Assembly: GCF_000426045.1 (NCBI RefSeq)
Contig: NZ_AUEP01000004.1
Span: 372,001-436,000 of the forward strand
Length of the DNA: 64,000 nt
Origin: Marmoricola sp. URHB0036
GTDB lineage: Bacteria; Actinomycetota; Actinomycetes; Propionibacteriales; Nocardioidaceae
Direction: 5' to 3'
The position numbers and the translations under genes were made by a program. The notes below the pieces were generated by a model. It saw only the letters and a program-made list of their open reading frames with translations, was not told the DNA's origin and did no database searches. Below are positions 24,944-33,746 of the stretch, piece by piece. The first letter of the stretch is position 1. Every line of letters begins with the position of its first letter.

Positions 24944-25484
24944 CCGCGACAGTCACGTCCGTGGGGTTGGTGAGGGCGTCGAACACGGCCGAGCGCTTCT
25001 GCGACTGGGCGACCAGGGCCTCGATCTCCTCCGGCGACGCATCGGCGTCGATGGAGAAGTTCACCTTGATGTCGTTGAAGCCGTTGCGCACGTCGCTGTC
25101 GGCTCCGAGGATCCCGCGGATGTCGTGGTTGCCCTCGATGGTCGCCTTCACCGAGCGCAGCTGGATGCCCCGGTTCTGCGCCACCGAGGCGACCCCGGCA
25201 GTCAGGCAGCTGGTCAGCCCGACGAGGAGGTACTCGATCGGCGTGATGGCGTCGTCGGGTGCCGCGAAGACCTCGGGGTGGTCGGCGTCCAGCACCGTCT
25301 CGGCCTTGTGGTTCTGCTCCGCGCCGAGCCCGAAGAAGTTCTGGATCTTCGTGGTGGTGTGCACGCCGTTCTGCCACTCCGAGGTGGCCTTCCAGGTGAA
25401 CTGGGCGGCTTCTGGCGCGCCCTTCAAGACCTCGCGTGCATCGAGCAGCGCCTGGACGTTGACGCCGTTGTCGGTGGTGGTCAT
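24936..25484 (-). CDS. OsmC family protein
   Basis: This 182-residue protein has the OsmC fold: an N-terminal helix and strand (QFTWKATSEWQNG), PDDAITPIEYLLVGLTSCLTAGVASVAQ with the conserved Cys of the central helix, and RSVKATIEGNHDIRGILG. The second cysteine expected in thiol-peroxidase members is not seen (the C-terminal segment is DALTNPTDVTV), so it may not act as a classic peroxidase. OsmC-like proteins of this branch recur in sulfur-starvation gene sets. It is divergent from metX across 88 bp that include an AT-rich candidate operator. The monooxygenase gene downstream overlaps it. Confidence 0.88.
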   Translation of the reverse strand: MTTTDNGVNVQALLDAREVLKGAPEAAQFTWKATSEWQNGVHTTTKIQNFFGLGAEQNHKAETVLDADHPEVFAAPDDAITPIEYLLVGLTSCLTAGVASVAQNRGIQLRSVKATIEGNHDIRGILGADSDVRNGFNDIKVNFSIDADASPEEIEALVAQSQKRSAVFDALTNPTDVTVAVV

Positions 25485-25506
25485 GTCGCGTGATACCCCT
25501 TTTCAG

Positions 25507-25536
25507 CCTTTTGTCTATTTACCCGATAGGGTTACC
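25507..25536. promoter_or_regulatory. AT-rich candidate operator between osmC and metX
   Basis: The plus strand has TTTTGTCTATTTA at 25509-25521 and then CCCGATAGGGTTA. Aligned with the flavin reductase promoter it shares TTGTCTA, a later G.T.G and TTA at the same spacing. It is placed to control the divergent osmC and metX genes. There is no room for a SAM riboswitch before metX. Confidence 0.4.
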
Positions 25537-25572
25537 GGAGAATATACCGGCGAGGCGGATACGATCGCGCAC

Positions 25573-26784
25573 ATGGCGGCCTCCTCCACGAGCATGACGG
25601 GCTCGGTCGGAAGTGTCGAGACGCAGTACGTCGACCTGCCGGAGCCGGTGCGCCTCGACTGCGGGCGAGACCTCCACCCGGTCCGGGTCGCCTACGAGAC
25701 CTACGGCGCCCTCTCCCCCGAGCGCGACAACGTCATCCTGGTCTGCCACGCGCTCAGCGGCGACGCGCATGCCGCTGGGGTCTCGAAGACCCCGCCCGAG
25801 GAGAGCACCCGCGACGGGTTCGCCGCCGAGGAGCGCGATGGGGCGGCTCCCAAGGGACTGGGCTGGTGGGACGGGATGATCGGCCCCGGCAAGGCGTTCG
25901 ACACCGACCGCTACTTCGTGGTCTCGACCAACCTGCTCGGCGGTTGCAAGGGCACGACGGGGCCGTCCTCGATCGACCCGGCGACGGGAGCGCCGTACGG
26001 CGCGGACTTCCCGGTGATCACGGTCGCCGACATGGTGCGCACCGAGCGCGCCTTCCTCGACGTCCTCGGGATCGAGCGACTGGCGGCGGTGGCCGGCGGC
26101 TCGCTCGGCGGCATGCAGGCGCTCGAGTGGTCGATCCTCCATCCCGACCAGGTCGACGCCGTCGTCGCGATCGCCAGCACGCACGCGCTGCACCCTCAGG
26201 GCATGGCCTGGAACGCCATCGCGAGGGAGTCGATCCTGCGCGACCCGGCCTGGCAGGACGGGCAGTACTACGGCACCGATCGCCGGCCCGACTCCGGCAT
26301 GGGCGTGGCGCGCATGGTCGGCCACGTGACCTACCTGTCGGCGCCTGCGCTGGACGACAAGTTCGGCCGCCGGCTGCAGTTCGCCGACGACATCCGCTAC
26401 ACGGTCACCGAGCCCGAGTTCGAGGTGGAGAGCTACCTCGACCACCAGGCCGACTCGTTCGTGAAGCGGTTCGACGCCAACACCTACCTCTACACCTCGC
26501 GCGCGTTGACCTACTTCGACCTCGCCCGCCAGCACGGCGGCGGATCGCTCGCCCGGGCCTTCGAGCACGTCACCGCCCGCACGCTGCTGATCGCGTTCAG
26601 CTCCGACTGGCTCTACCCGCCGTCGGCGTCCCGCGAGATCGACTCCGCGCTCCGCTCCCTCGGCAAACCGGTCGAGCTGCACGTGATCGACGCGCCCTAC
26701 GGCCACGACTGCTTCCTGCTCGAGGAAGCCCGACAGACTCCACTGATCCGCAGCTTCCTGACCGCGGACTGGGCGAGCAGATGA
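25573..26784 (+). CDS. metX: homoserine O-acyltransferase (MetX), methionine synthesis
   Basis: The 403-residue alpha/beta hydrolase has the full MetX pattern: LVCHALSGDAH, WWDGMIGPGKAFDTDRYFVVSTNLLGGCKGTTGPSS, and the nucleophile elbow GGSLGGMQALEW with Ser177. Asp345 in FSSDWLYPP and His378 in YGHDCFL complete the triad. It transfers an acetyl (possibly succinyl) group from CoA to homoserine, giving the substrate of MetY encoded 22 bp downstream. The first ATG (25573) is chosen; another in-frame ATG lies at 25594. Direct sulfhydrylation by MetX and MetY lets the cell put sulfide released by the neighbouring monooxygenases straight into homocysteine. Confidence 0.93.
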   Translation: MAASSTSMTGSVGSVETQYVDLPEPVRLDCGRDLHPVRVAYETYGALSPERDNVILVCHALSGDAHAAGVSKTPPEESTRDGFAAEERDGAAPKGLGWWDGMIGPGKAFDTDRYFVVSTNLLGGCKGTTGPSSIDPATGAPYGADFPVITVADMVRTERAFLDVLGIERLAAVAGGSLGGMQALEWSILHPDQVDAVVAIASTHALHPQGMAWNAIARESILRDPAWQDGQYYGTDRRPDSGMGVARMVGHVTYLSAPALDDKFGRRLQFADDIRYTVTEPEFEVESYLDHQADSFVKRFDANTYLYTSRALTYFDLARQHGGGSLARAFEHVTARTLLIAFSSDWLYPPSASREIDSALRSLGKPVELHVIDAPYGHDCFLLEEARQTPLIRSFLTADWASR

Positions 26785-26806
26785 CACCACGGAAGAAGAG
26801 GCCCTC

Positions 26807-28141
26807 GTGACCGACCAACCCGCTCGACCCGAGGACGACCACGTCTTCGGGTTCGAGACCCGACAGCTGCACGCCGGGCAACGGCCGGACCCGAACACCG
26901 GTGCCCGGGCGGTGCCGATCTTCCAGACGACCAGCTATGTCTTCGAGGACCCGGAGTCGGCGGCGGCGTACTTCAACCTCCAGGAGTACGGCAACACCTA
27001 CTCGCGCATCATGAACCCCACGGTCGCGGTCTTCGAGGAGCGGGTCGCGAACCTCGAAGGGGGTGCGGGAGCCGTCGCGTTCGCCAGCGGGCTGGCCGCG
27101 CAGGCCGCCGCCCTGTTCACGCTGCTGGAGCCGGGCGACCACATCGTCTCCTCCTCGGCGCTGTACGGCGGGACGGTGAACCAGTTCAAGCACCTCCTGC
27201 GCAAGCTGAGCATCGAGGTCTCGTGGGTCGACCCCGACGACCCGGACGCCTGGCGCCGGGCCGTCAAGCCGAACACCAAGGCCTTCTTCGGCGAGACGAT
27301 CGGCAACCCCGGCGGCAACGTGCTGGACCTCGAGGCCCTCTCGACGATCGCGCACGAGCACGACCTGCCGCTGGTCGTGGACAACACCTTCGCCACGCCG
27401 TACCTCTGCCGGCCCATCGAGTGGGGCGCCGACATCGTCATCCACTCCGCGACCAAGTTCATCGGCGGCCACGGCACCAGCATCGGCGGCGTCGTCGTCG
27501 AGGCCGGCACGTTCGACTGGTCCAACGGCCGGTTCCCCGTGGTCGCGGACCCGTCACCGGCGTACCACGGGCTGCAGTTCCACGAGACGTTCGGGACCTA
27601 CGGCTACCTGATGAAGCTGCGGGCAGAGACGCTGCGCGACCTGGGCGCCGCCCTCTCGCCGTTCAACGCATTCCTGCTCCTGCAGGGCCTGGAGACGCTG
27701 TCGCTGCGGATGGACCGGCACGTCACCAACGCGCGGGCGGTGGCGGAGTTCCTCGAGTCGCACGAGCTGGCCTCGAAGGTGACCTACCCGGACCTCCCCG
27801 GCAGCAAGTACCGCTCGCTGGTCGACAAGTACCTGCCGCTCGGTGCCGGTGCGGTCTTCTCGTTCGACGCGGCTGGTGGTCGGGCCGGCGGTCTCGGGCT
27901 CATCGGCGGCGTGACCCTCTGGTCGCACCTCGCGAACGTGGGGGACGCCAAGAGCCTGATCATCCACCCGGCCAGCACCACCCACCGGCAGCTGAGCGAC
28001 GAGGAGCTGCGAGCGGCAGGCGTCGGCCCGGGGACGGTGCGGCTCTCGGTCGGCCTCGAGTCGCCCGACGACCTGGTCTGGGACCTCCAGCAGGGATTCG
28101 CCGACGTCGCCGCAGCGGCCGGGAAGGCGGGTGTCTCATGA
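26807..28141 (+). CDS. metY: O-acetylhomoserine sulfhydrylase (MetY), PLP enzyme
   Basis: The 444-residue protein belongs to the Cys/Met PLP-dependent family and has the longer size of O-acetylhomoserine sulfhydrylases rather than cystathionine enzymes. Visible motifs are [39 protein letters not shown], and the PLP lysine Lys217 in [11 protein letters not shown]. It condenses O-acylhomoserine with sulfide to give homocysteine in the cytoplasm. The GTG at 26807 follows a GGAAGAAGAGG ribosome site. Its stop overlaps the ATG of the CoA-binding protein gene. Confidence 0.94.
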   Translation: MTDQPARPEDDHVFGFETRQLHAGQRPDPNTGARAVPIFQTTSYVFEDPESAAAYFNLQEYGNTYSRIMNPTVAVFEERVANLEGGAGAVAFASGLAAQAAALFTLLEPGDHIVSSSALYGGTVNQFKHLLRKLSIEVSWVDPDDPDAWRRAVKPNTKAFFGETIGNPGGNVLDLEALSTIAHEHDLPLVVDNTFATPYLCRPIEWGADIVIHSATKFIGGHGTSIGGVVVEAGTFDWSNGRFPVVADPSPAYHGLQFHETFGTYGYLMKLRAETLRDLGAALSPFNAFLLLQGLETLSLRMDRHVTNARAVAEFLESHELASKVTYPDLPGSKYRSLVDKYLPLGAGAVFSFDAAGGRAGGLGLIGGVTLWSHLANVGDAKSLIIHPASTTHRQLSDEELRAAGVGPGTVRLSVGLESPDDLVWDLQQGFADVAAAAGKAGVS

Positions 28142-28620
28142 CCGACCTGAGCCGCTACCAGGACCCGTTGACGATCCAGCGAGTGCTCAACACCGCGAAG
28201 ACGATCGCGGTCGTCGGCCTGTCCAACAACCACCTGCGGGCCAGCTACTTCGTTGGCTACTACCTCAAGCGCCACGGCTACCAGGTCATCCCGGTCAACC
28301 CGCGCGAGACGGAGATCCTCGGCCAGACCTGCTACCCGAGCCTGCGCGACGTGCCCGAGCACGTCGACATCGTGAACGTCTTCCGCGCACCGGACGCCCT
28401 GCCCGACATCGCCCGTGAGGCGGTGGAGATCGGCGCCGACGCGCTCTGGTGCCAGTTCGGCGTCATCAACGAGGAGGGCGCGCAGATCGCGGAGGACGGC
28501 GGCGTCACGGTGATCATGGACCGCTGCCTCAAGGTCGAGCACGCGCGCTACGTCGGCCGGATGCACTGGCTGGGCTTCAACACCCAGCGCATCACCTCCG
28601 TGCGTGCCGGCCTCCAGTGA
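28138..28620 (+). CDS. CoA-binding domain protein (YccU type)
   Basis: This 160-residue protein is a single CoA-binding Rossmann domain: IAVVGLSNNHLRASYFVGYYLKRHGYQVIPVNP, then LPDIAREAVEIGADALWCQFGVINEEGAQIAEDGGVTVIMDRCLKVEH. The family binds CoA or a related nucleotide; its reaction is not known. The ATG overlaps the metY stop (ATGA), a pairing seen in other actinobacteria, which hints at a link with methionine or sulfur metabolism. It converges with the hydrolase gene 3 bp away. Confidence 0.9.
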   Translation: MTDLSRYQDPLTIQRVLNTAKTIAVVGLSNNHLRASYFVGYYLKRHGYQVIPVNPRETEILGQTCYPSLRDVPEHVDIVNVFRAPDALPDIAREAVEIGADALWCQFGVINEEGAQIAEDGGVTVIMDRCLKVEHARYVGRMHWLGFNTQRITSVRAGLQ

Positions 28621-28623
28621 CGG

Positions 28624-29502
28624 TCAGGCCGAACGGGACAGGTGACCCAGGAGGAGCCCGTTGACCTGATCGGGCTCCTGCTGGTGGACCCAGTGCCCGG
28701 CTCCCTCGACGACGACCTGCTCGAGGGCACGGAAGGACGAGGCTGCGTTCTCGGCCGACATGAACAGTGCCACCGGGTCACGGGAGCCGGTCACGAACAG
28801 TGACGGCGCCTCGATCACGCCTGCTCCGCGCTGCTCGGCCAGGCGCCAGTTGGGGTCGAGGTTGCGGTAGTAGTTGAGCGCCGCGGCGAAACCAGTCCGC
28901 CGGAAGGCAGCGACGTACTCGTCGAAGACGTCCTGCGGCAGCCACGTCGGGCGGTCGACGGCGACGTCGGGTCCCGGGTCGTCGAGCCGGCCGTTCAGGA
29001 TGAGGGCGACGGTGCGGGCGGGATCGCGCTCGAGCTCGGGGATCGCGTCGTCGCTGTGGAACCGGAGCATGTAGAAGTCCTCGCCCAGCCGCTTCCGGAA
29101 GATCTCGGTCGGCGGCGCCGGCGACGGCGGTGTGTAGGGGACGCTGAGGCCGGTCAGCGACAGCACCCGGTCGGGATGGGTCAGTCCGAGCGGCCACAGG
29201 CTGGAGGCACCCCAGTCGTGCCCGACGAAGTGGGCCCGCTCCACGCCCTCGTGGTCGAGCAGTCCGACCAGGTCCTCGCCGACCACGTCGCTGCGGTAGG
29301 CCTCGACCGGCTCGGGGCGCGCGCTGCCGCCGTACCCGCGCATGTCCGGAGCCACCACGCGGTAGCCGGCGGCGACCAGCGCGGGCACCTGCAGCCGCCA
29401 GGTCAGCGCCAGGTCAGGGAACCCGTGGGCGAGCACGACGAGCGGCCCCGACCCCTCGGCCAGCACCGACAGCTCGATGCCGTTGACGGACCACGTCTCC
29501 AT
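28624..29502 (-). CDS. alpha/beta hydrolase, epoxide-hydrolase-like
   Basis: The 292-residue protein has the oxyanion segment VVLAHGFPDLALTWR, the nucleophile elbow GHDWGASSLWPL with Asp as nucleophile, and the final histidine in EGAGHWVHQQEPD. An Asp nucleophile after HD-W is typical of epoxide hydrolases and haloalkane dehalogenases. No signal peptide is present. The ATG at 29502 has GGAGGA upstream. The substrate is unknown, and nothing in the neighbourhood points to one. Confidence 0.88.
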   Translation of the reverse strand: METWSVNGIELSVLAEGSGPLVVLAHGFPDLALTWRLQVPALVAAGYRVVAPDMRGYGGSARPEPVEAYRSDVVGEDLVGLLDHEGVERAHFVGHDWGASSLWPLGLTHPDRVLSLTGLSVPYTPPSPAPPTEIFRKRLGEDFYMLRFHSDDAIPELERDPARTVALILNGRLDDPGPDVAVDRPTWLPQDVFDEYVAAFRRTGFAAALNYYRNLDPNWRLAEQRGAGVIEAPSLFVTGSRDPVALFMSAENAASSFRALEQVVVEGAGHWVHQQEPDQVNGLLLGHLSRSA

Positions 29503-29589
29503 CGCTCCTCCTCCACCGTGCTTCTCCCAGGCCAAAGTCTGTCGCAACGCCCGTGGCCGTCGCCTCGCCGGTCCTGCGATGCTGTCGGG

Positions 29590-30108
29590 ATGGAACAGGT
29601 CTGGCTCTTCGACCGGCTCGCCGTCGCCGTCTTCCGCATCGACTTCCTCGATCCCGCGATCTCCGAGCAGCCCGACGCTCGCGAGCGCGGGGTCAGGATC
29701 GAGATCAAGCCGGCGGCCTCGACGTACGACGGATCGGTGTACTCCTCGAGCACCAACCTGGTGAGGCCGGCGGTCTGCCGGATCGACCTGCTCGAGTCGG
29801 TCCCCCACGCCGCGGACCGGATGCACTGGCACCCGACGATGTCCGACGGTGAGCCCGGTGACCGCGTCTTCGACCCCGCGATCGGCGCCGACCCGATCGC
29901 CTGGCTCACCGACCAGCTGACGCACCTCCGCCGTCTGCTCGAGCGGGCCGGCGTCGACGACCCCGACGGCTACGCCGCCGACATCGCCGCCGTCAGCGCG
30001 GCCGCCGCGGAGATCACCGCCTCCGTCGCGGGCGGGCTGGCCTGGGCCCGCGAGTCTCCGTGGCCCGAGGTGACCCGCGACGAGCGTGGCCTGGCCGCTG
30101 TTTCCTGA
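29590..30108 (+). CDS. conserved hypothetical protein
   Basis: The 172-residue product has no domain I recognise. It starts [21 protein letters not shown], has no signal peptide or membrane helix, and ends in an Ala-rich helical region ([31 protein letters not shown]). Codon use matches its neighbours and it is divergent from the hydrolase gene across 87 bp, so it looks like a real gene. It converges with tRNA-Tyr. Confidence 0.7.
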   Translation: MEQVWLFDRLAVAVFRIDFLDPAISEQPDARERGVRIEIKPAASTYDGSVYSSSTNLVRPAVCRIDLLESVPHAADRMHWHPTMSDGEPGDRVFDPAIGADPIAWLTDQLTHLRRLLERAGVDDPDGYAADIAAVSAAAAEITASVAGGLAWARESPWPEVTRDERGLAAVS

Positions 30109-30117
30109 CTGTCTGGC

Positions 30118-30203
30118 TGGTGGCAGGTGCAGGATTCGAACCTGCGAAGGCATACGCCGACGGATTTACAGTCCGCTTCCATTGGCCGCTCGGACAACCT
30201 GCC
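30118..30203 (-). tRNA. tRNA-Tyr, anticodon GTA
   Basis: On the minus strand the acceptor arm GGCAGGT pairs with ACCTGCC, followed by A and an encoded CCA. The anticodon loop is CTGTAAA between GCGGA and TCCGT, giving anticodon GTA. A long variable arm, expected for class II tRNA-Tyr in bacteria, is present. The T arm GCAGG TTCGAAT CCTGC is perfect. Confidence 0.97.
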
Positions 30204-30296
30204 GTGCTCGCGGACCACGTAGTGTGGGGCCGCAGCGCAAGCGAGGATAGCGCAGCACCGACGCCATACTTAAATCGGATGGAGGACCCCGTAGCC

Positions 30297-30788
30297 ATGG
30301 CCGACTCGTCGTTCGACATCGTCAGCAAGCTCGACCACCAGGAGGTCGACAACGCGCTGTCCCAGGCGGCGCGTGAGATCGCGCAGCGCTACGACTTCAA
30401 GGGCACCGGAGCCGAGATCAAGTGGTCCGGCGAGACCGGGATCGAGATCTCCGCCAGCGCCGACGACCGCGCCAGCGCGGTGCTCGACGTGTTCAAGGAG
30501 AAGCTGGTCAAGCGCCAGCAGTCGCTGAAGATCCTCGATGCCTCCGAGCCGCGGCAGTCCGGTCGCGAGTCCAGGATCAGCATCGCCCTCAAGGAGGGCA
30601 TCAGCTCCGAGGACGCCAAGAAGATCGGCAAGCTGATCCGCGACGAGGGTCCCAAGGGCGTCAAGGTGCAGGTGCAGGGCGACGAGCTCCGCGTCAGCAG
30701 CAAGAAGCGCGACGACCTGCAGGCCGTGCAGCAGCTGGTGCGGGGACAGGACTACGACTTCGCGGTGCAGTTCACCAACTACCGCTGA
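30297..30788 (+). CDS. YajQ family nucleotide-binding protein
   Basis: This 163-residue protein matches YajQ along its length: [33 protein letters not shown] at the N-terminus, then a middle region of two RNP-like ferredoxin folds ([32 protein letters not shown] ... [12 protein letters not shown]-type segment), ending [14 protein letters not shown]. Family members bind nucleotides (cyclic di-GMP in some species) and RNA. The ATG at 30297 follows GGAGGA. The next gene starts on the last base of its stop (TGATG), so the two are probably cotranslated. Confidence 0.95.
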   Translation: MADSSFDIVSKLDHQEVDNALSQAAREIAQRYDFKGTGAEIKWSGETGIEISASADDRASAVLDVFKEKLVKRQQSLKILDASEPRQSGRESRISIALKEGISSEDAKKIGKLIRDEGPKGVKVQVQGDELRVSSKKRDDLQAVQQLVRGQDYDFAVQFTNYR

Positions 30789-31243
30789 TGGCGCATCCCG
30801 CGGCGTCGGTCACGATCGACGCCCCGCTCGACGAGGTGTGGGCGGTGATGCTCGACACCGCGTCGTACGGGGACTGGAACCCGTTCGTCGAGAAGGTCGA
30901 GTGTGCGGCCGCGGCGGTCGGCGAGCCGATCGTGCTGCACGTGCGCTGGGCCAACGGAGGTACGACGACCAGCCCCGAGCGGATCAGCGTCGTCGACCCG
31001 CCCCACGACGACTACGGCGTACGACGGGCCACGCTCGCCTACGTCTACGAGGGACTCCCGGCCAAGCTCGGCCTGGTGAAGGGCACCCGCTACCAGCGGC
31101 TGGCGCAGGAACCCGGTGGCCCGACCCGCTACGACACCGTCGAGGAGTTCTCGGGCCCGCTGGTCAGGCTGGCCGGCCCCCAGCGCGTCGAGGACGGGTT
31201 CCGACGTCACGCCGAAGCGCTCAGGGGCCGCTGCGAGGGCTAG
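30788..31243 (+). CDS. SRPBCC (START-like) family protein
   Basis: The 151-residue protein begins with the polyketide-cyclase/START pattern ASVTIDAPLDEVWAVMLDTASYGDWNPFVEKVE and ends with VEDGFRRHAEALR, which caps the binding cavity by a helix. These proteins bind a small hydrophobic ligand; none is indicated here. Its ATG overlaps the yajQ stop by one base. A long inverted repeat follows 25 bp after the stop. Confidence 0.88.
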   Translation: MAHPAASVTIDAPLDEVWAVMLDTASYGDWNPFVEKVECAAAAVGEPIVLHVRWANGGTTTSPERISVVDPPHDDYGVRRATLAYVYEGLPAKLGLVKGTRYQRLAQEPGGPTRYDTVEEFSGPLVRLAGPQRVEDGFRRHAEALRGRCEG

Positions 31244-31267
31244 CGGTTCTCCGCTCCGCCCCCCGGG

Positions 31268-31330
31268 CATGCGAATGTGACAGGAGGGGTCGTTGGACGC
31301 CTCTGCAGCCCGTCGCGTCACATTCGCATG
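31268..31330. terminator. 14-bp perfect inverted repeat between convergent genes
   Basis: CATGCGAATGTGAC at 31268-31281 pairs with GTCACATTCGCATG at 31317-31330 across a 35-nt spacer. It lies between the stops of two convergent genes, so a bidirectional terminator is the simplest reading. The long spacer is unusual for that role. Confidence 0.5.
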
Positions 31331-31375
31331 TTCAGAGCCGGAGTTGGAGTCCGAACGGAGCCAGCCGAGGCGGCA

Positions 31376-31906
31376 CTAGCGACCGGTCGTCGCCATCCCG
31401 CCCCTGACCCGGACGGGTGGCAGTCCGATCTCGCTGGCCAGCCGGGCGTCGATCGTGAGCGACAGGCGCGGCTCCGGGTCGCAGGTGGCTTCCCGGACCG
31501 TGACCTTCCCCGTGGCCTCCTCCACCGAGCCGGACAGCTCGTTCTTCCTGCGCGCGTCCAGCGCGAACAGGGTCAGGTCGGAGGGGCCGGCATCGTCGTC
31601 CCGCTCGTGCAGCGGCAGCGGGTAGTCGCCGGTGACCCCCGGCAGTGCCTCGACCATGAAGAACGGTGGCCGGTGCGAGTCCTCGACGTCCGCGGGCGCT
31701 AACAGGCGGACGACGTCGACACCCGCCTTCTGCTCGCTGGGGGTGCAGGTCGCCACCGCGTCGAGGAGCTCGTACGACGAACCGTCGGTGCGCGTGAACA
31801 CCAGCCCGTCGGCCGCGCGCTCCGGGTTGGTCGGCTCGACCGTCGCGAAGTCGTCGCCGCACGCCGCGACGACGCAGACCAGGAGGAGCAGTCCGAGAAC
31901 CCGCAT
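31376..31906 (-). CDS. small secreted lipoprotein of unknown function
   Basis: The 176-residue product starts MRVLGLLLLVCVVAACGDD, a clear lipoprotein signal with lipobox VAAC. The mature part has no recognised domain; it has two cysteines (ATCTPS and EATCDPE) that could form a disulfide. The ATG lies 2 bp after the stop of the upstream lyase/mutase gene, so they are probably cotranscribed, although no functional link is apparent. Confidence 0.8.
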   Translation of the reverse strand: MRVLGLLLLVCVVAACGDDFATVEPTNPERAADGLVFTRTDGSSYELLDAVATCTPSEQKAGVDVVRLLAPADVEDSHRPPFFMVEALPGVTGDYPLPLHERDDDAGPSDLTLFALDARRKNELSGSVEEATGKVTVREATCDPEPRLSLTIDARLASEIGLPPVRVRGGMATTGR

Positions 31907-31908
31907 GG

Positions 31909-32724
31909 TCAGGTCAGGTGCTGCCTCGTGCTCGGGTCGACGCCGCCACCGCGATGGATGTTCTCCACCAGCTTCTGCAGCGCGGTCAACGCCACCCGTT
32001 GGGGTTGCGGCCCGTAGGAGATCCGCGCGACACCGAGCTCGGCGAGCCGGTCCAGAGCCACGCTGCCGGGGAAGCCGATGACCGTCAGCTTCTGCGGTCC
32101 GAAGGCCTCGACCAGGGTGGAGATCTGTTCTTCGTCGAGCAGACCGGGAACGAACACGGTCGGCGCACCCGCTTCGAGATAGGCCTTGCCCCGCTCGACG
32201 GCATCGGCGAGCACGTCGGCCGGGTCGCGGTCCTTGCCGCGGACGAAGGCGTCGGTGCGGGCGTTGAGCACGAAGTCCGGAACGCCCTCGCTGATGGCCG
32301 CGTCCATGATCGCCGCCACGTTGCGGACGGCCTCGTCGAGCGGCCGCATCTGGTCCTCGATGTTGGCGCCGACGACTCCGACACCGATGGCCTTGCGGAT
32401 GGTGCCGGCTGGATCGCCGTACCCCGCCTCGAGGTCTGCGGTGACCGGCAGCGTGGTCGCCTCGACGATGCGGCCCACGGCCCCGATCATCGTGTCCACC
32501 GGGATCTTCTCGCCGTCGGGATAGCCCCAGGACGCAGCGATCGCGTGGCTGGCGGTCGCGATGGCGGCCGTGCCCGGGGTGTCGGCCACCACCTTGGCGC
32601 TGATCGAGTCCCACACGTTGACGACGGTCAGCAGGGTGGGGTCCTGGTGCAGCCGCAGCAGCTCGGCCGCCTTGTTCTCCAGGCTGTCGTCGGTGCTGTT
32701 CTCGTTGGTGCCCTCAGAGGTCAT
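31909..32724 (-). CDS. isocitrate lyase/phosphoenolpyruvate mutase family protein
   Basis: This 271-residue TIM-barrel protein shows NVWDSISAKVV, then ATASHAIAASWGYPDGEKIP, PVTADLEAGYGDPAGTI with the metal-binding DLEAGYGD, GANIEDQ and VLNARTDAFVRG. The short length and lack of the KKCGH loop of isocitrate lyase place it with carboxyphosphonoenolpyruvate mutase-like or oxaloacetate decarboxylase-like members. It should act on a C-C or C-P bond of a small oxoacid. The ATG at 32724 is chosen over a longer frame to 32754 that begins in Arg-rich sequence. Confidence 0.85.
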   Translation of the reverse strand: MTSEGTNENSTDDSLENKAAELLRLHQDPTLLTVVNVWDSISAKVVADTPGTAAIATASHAIAASWGYPDGEKIPVDTMIGAVGRIVEATTLPVTADLEAGYGDPAGTIRKAIGVGVVGANIEDQMRPLDEAVRNVAAIMDAAISEGVPDFVLNARTDAFVRGKDRDPADVLADAVERGKAYLEAGAPTVFVPGLLDEEQISTLVEAFGPQKLTVIGFPGSVALDRLAELGVARISYGPQPQRVALTALQKLVENIHRGGGVDPSTRQHLT

Positions 32725-32762
32725 GCGTTCGAGCCTAGACCGACGCGAGGACATCGGTCCCG

Positions 32763-33746
32763 TCAGTTGACCGCCCGGATCGGGGACTGCGTGCGAGCGC
32801 CGTTGGTCGGGGAGACCCAGATACGCAAGCCCTCCTCGAGGTTGAGGTGGCGCTGCGTCGCTCGCGTGACGGTGACCTCGACGTCCGGGTGATCGGCCTC
32901 CTCGAGCTCAACGGTCAGTCGCACCTCGAAGCCGACGCGGAGGAGGCGGACGATCTTGCCCGCCTTGCCCAGCGAGTCCTCCGGCGTCGTGTGCACGTCG
33001 ATGTCGTGCGGCCGCACCAACCGGCCGTTGAGCTTGGTGACCGGGCCGAGGAAGCTCATCACGAACTCGCTGGCCGGCTCGTCGTAGAGCTGGTCGGGCG
33101 TGCCGACCTGCTCGATGCGGCCGTCGTTGATGACCACGATCTCGTCGGCGACCTCGAGGGCCTCCTCCTGGTCGTGGGTCACGAACACGGTGGTCACGTG
33201 CACCTCGTCGTGGAGCCGGCGCAACCAGTCGCGCAGCTCCTTGCGGACCTTGGCGTCCAGCGCGCCGAACGGCTCGTCGAGCAGCAGCACGGTCGGCTCG
33301 ACGGCCAGCGCCCGCGCCAGCGCCATCCGCTGGCGCTGCCCGCCGGACAGCTGGGCCGGAAGACGGTGGGAGAACTGCGAGAGGTGCACCAGCTCGAGCA
33401 GCTCCGCGACCCTCTTCTCGGTCTCCGCCTTGGGACGCTTGCGGATCTCGAGTCCGAACGCGACGTTCTTGGCGACGCTCATGTGCTTGAAGGCGGCGTA
33501 GTGCTGGAAGACGAACCCGACGTTGCGCTTCTGCGGCGGCAGGTGGGTCGCTTCGTTGCCCTCGATGGTGACGGTCCCGGAGTCGGCGTCCTCGAGACCC
33601 GCGATGATCCGCAGCAGCGTGGACTTGCCGCCGCCGCTGGGCCCGAGCAAGGCGGTCAGCTGTCCCTTGGGCAGGTCGACGCTGATGTCGTCGAGGGCGA
33701 CGAAGTCACCGAACTTCTTGGTGACGCCGCTGACTTTGATGCTCAT
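32763..33746 (-). CDS. cysA: sulfate/thiosulfate ABC importer ATPase
   Basis: The 327-residue ATPase has Walker [11 protein letters not shown] loop [22 protein letters not shown], signature [16 protein letters not shown], Walker [21 protein letters not shown] and the switch His in [12 protein letters not shown]. The [16 protein letters not shown] segment is characteristic of CysA. A short C-terminal TOBE-like domain follows. It powers uptake of sulfate with the two permeases and binding protein encoded upstream. The ATG overlaps the cysW stop. Confidence 0.95.
   Translation of the reverse strand: MSIKVSGVTKKFGDFVALDDISVDLPKGQLTALLGPSGGGKSTLLRIIAGLEDADSGTVTIEGNEATHLPPQKRNVGFVFQHYAAFKHMSVAKNVAFGLEIRKRPKAETEKRVAELLELVHLSQFSHRLPAQLSGGQRQRMALARALAVEPTVLLLDEPFGALDAKVRKELRDWLRRLHDEVHVTTVFVTHDQEEALEVADEIVVINDGRIEQVGTPDQLYDEPASEFVMSFLGPVTKLNGRLVRPHDIDVHTTPEDSLGKAGKIVRLLRVGFEVRLTVELEEADHPDVEVTVTRATQRHLNLEEGLRIWVSPTNGARTQSPIRAVN

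Noticed and set aside
25485-25572. SAM riboswitch before metX
   Set aside because: The gap is only 88 bp and shows no long paired structure; an operator-like AT-rich word is present instead.
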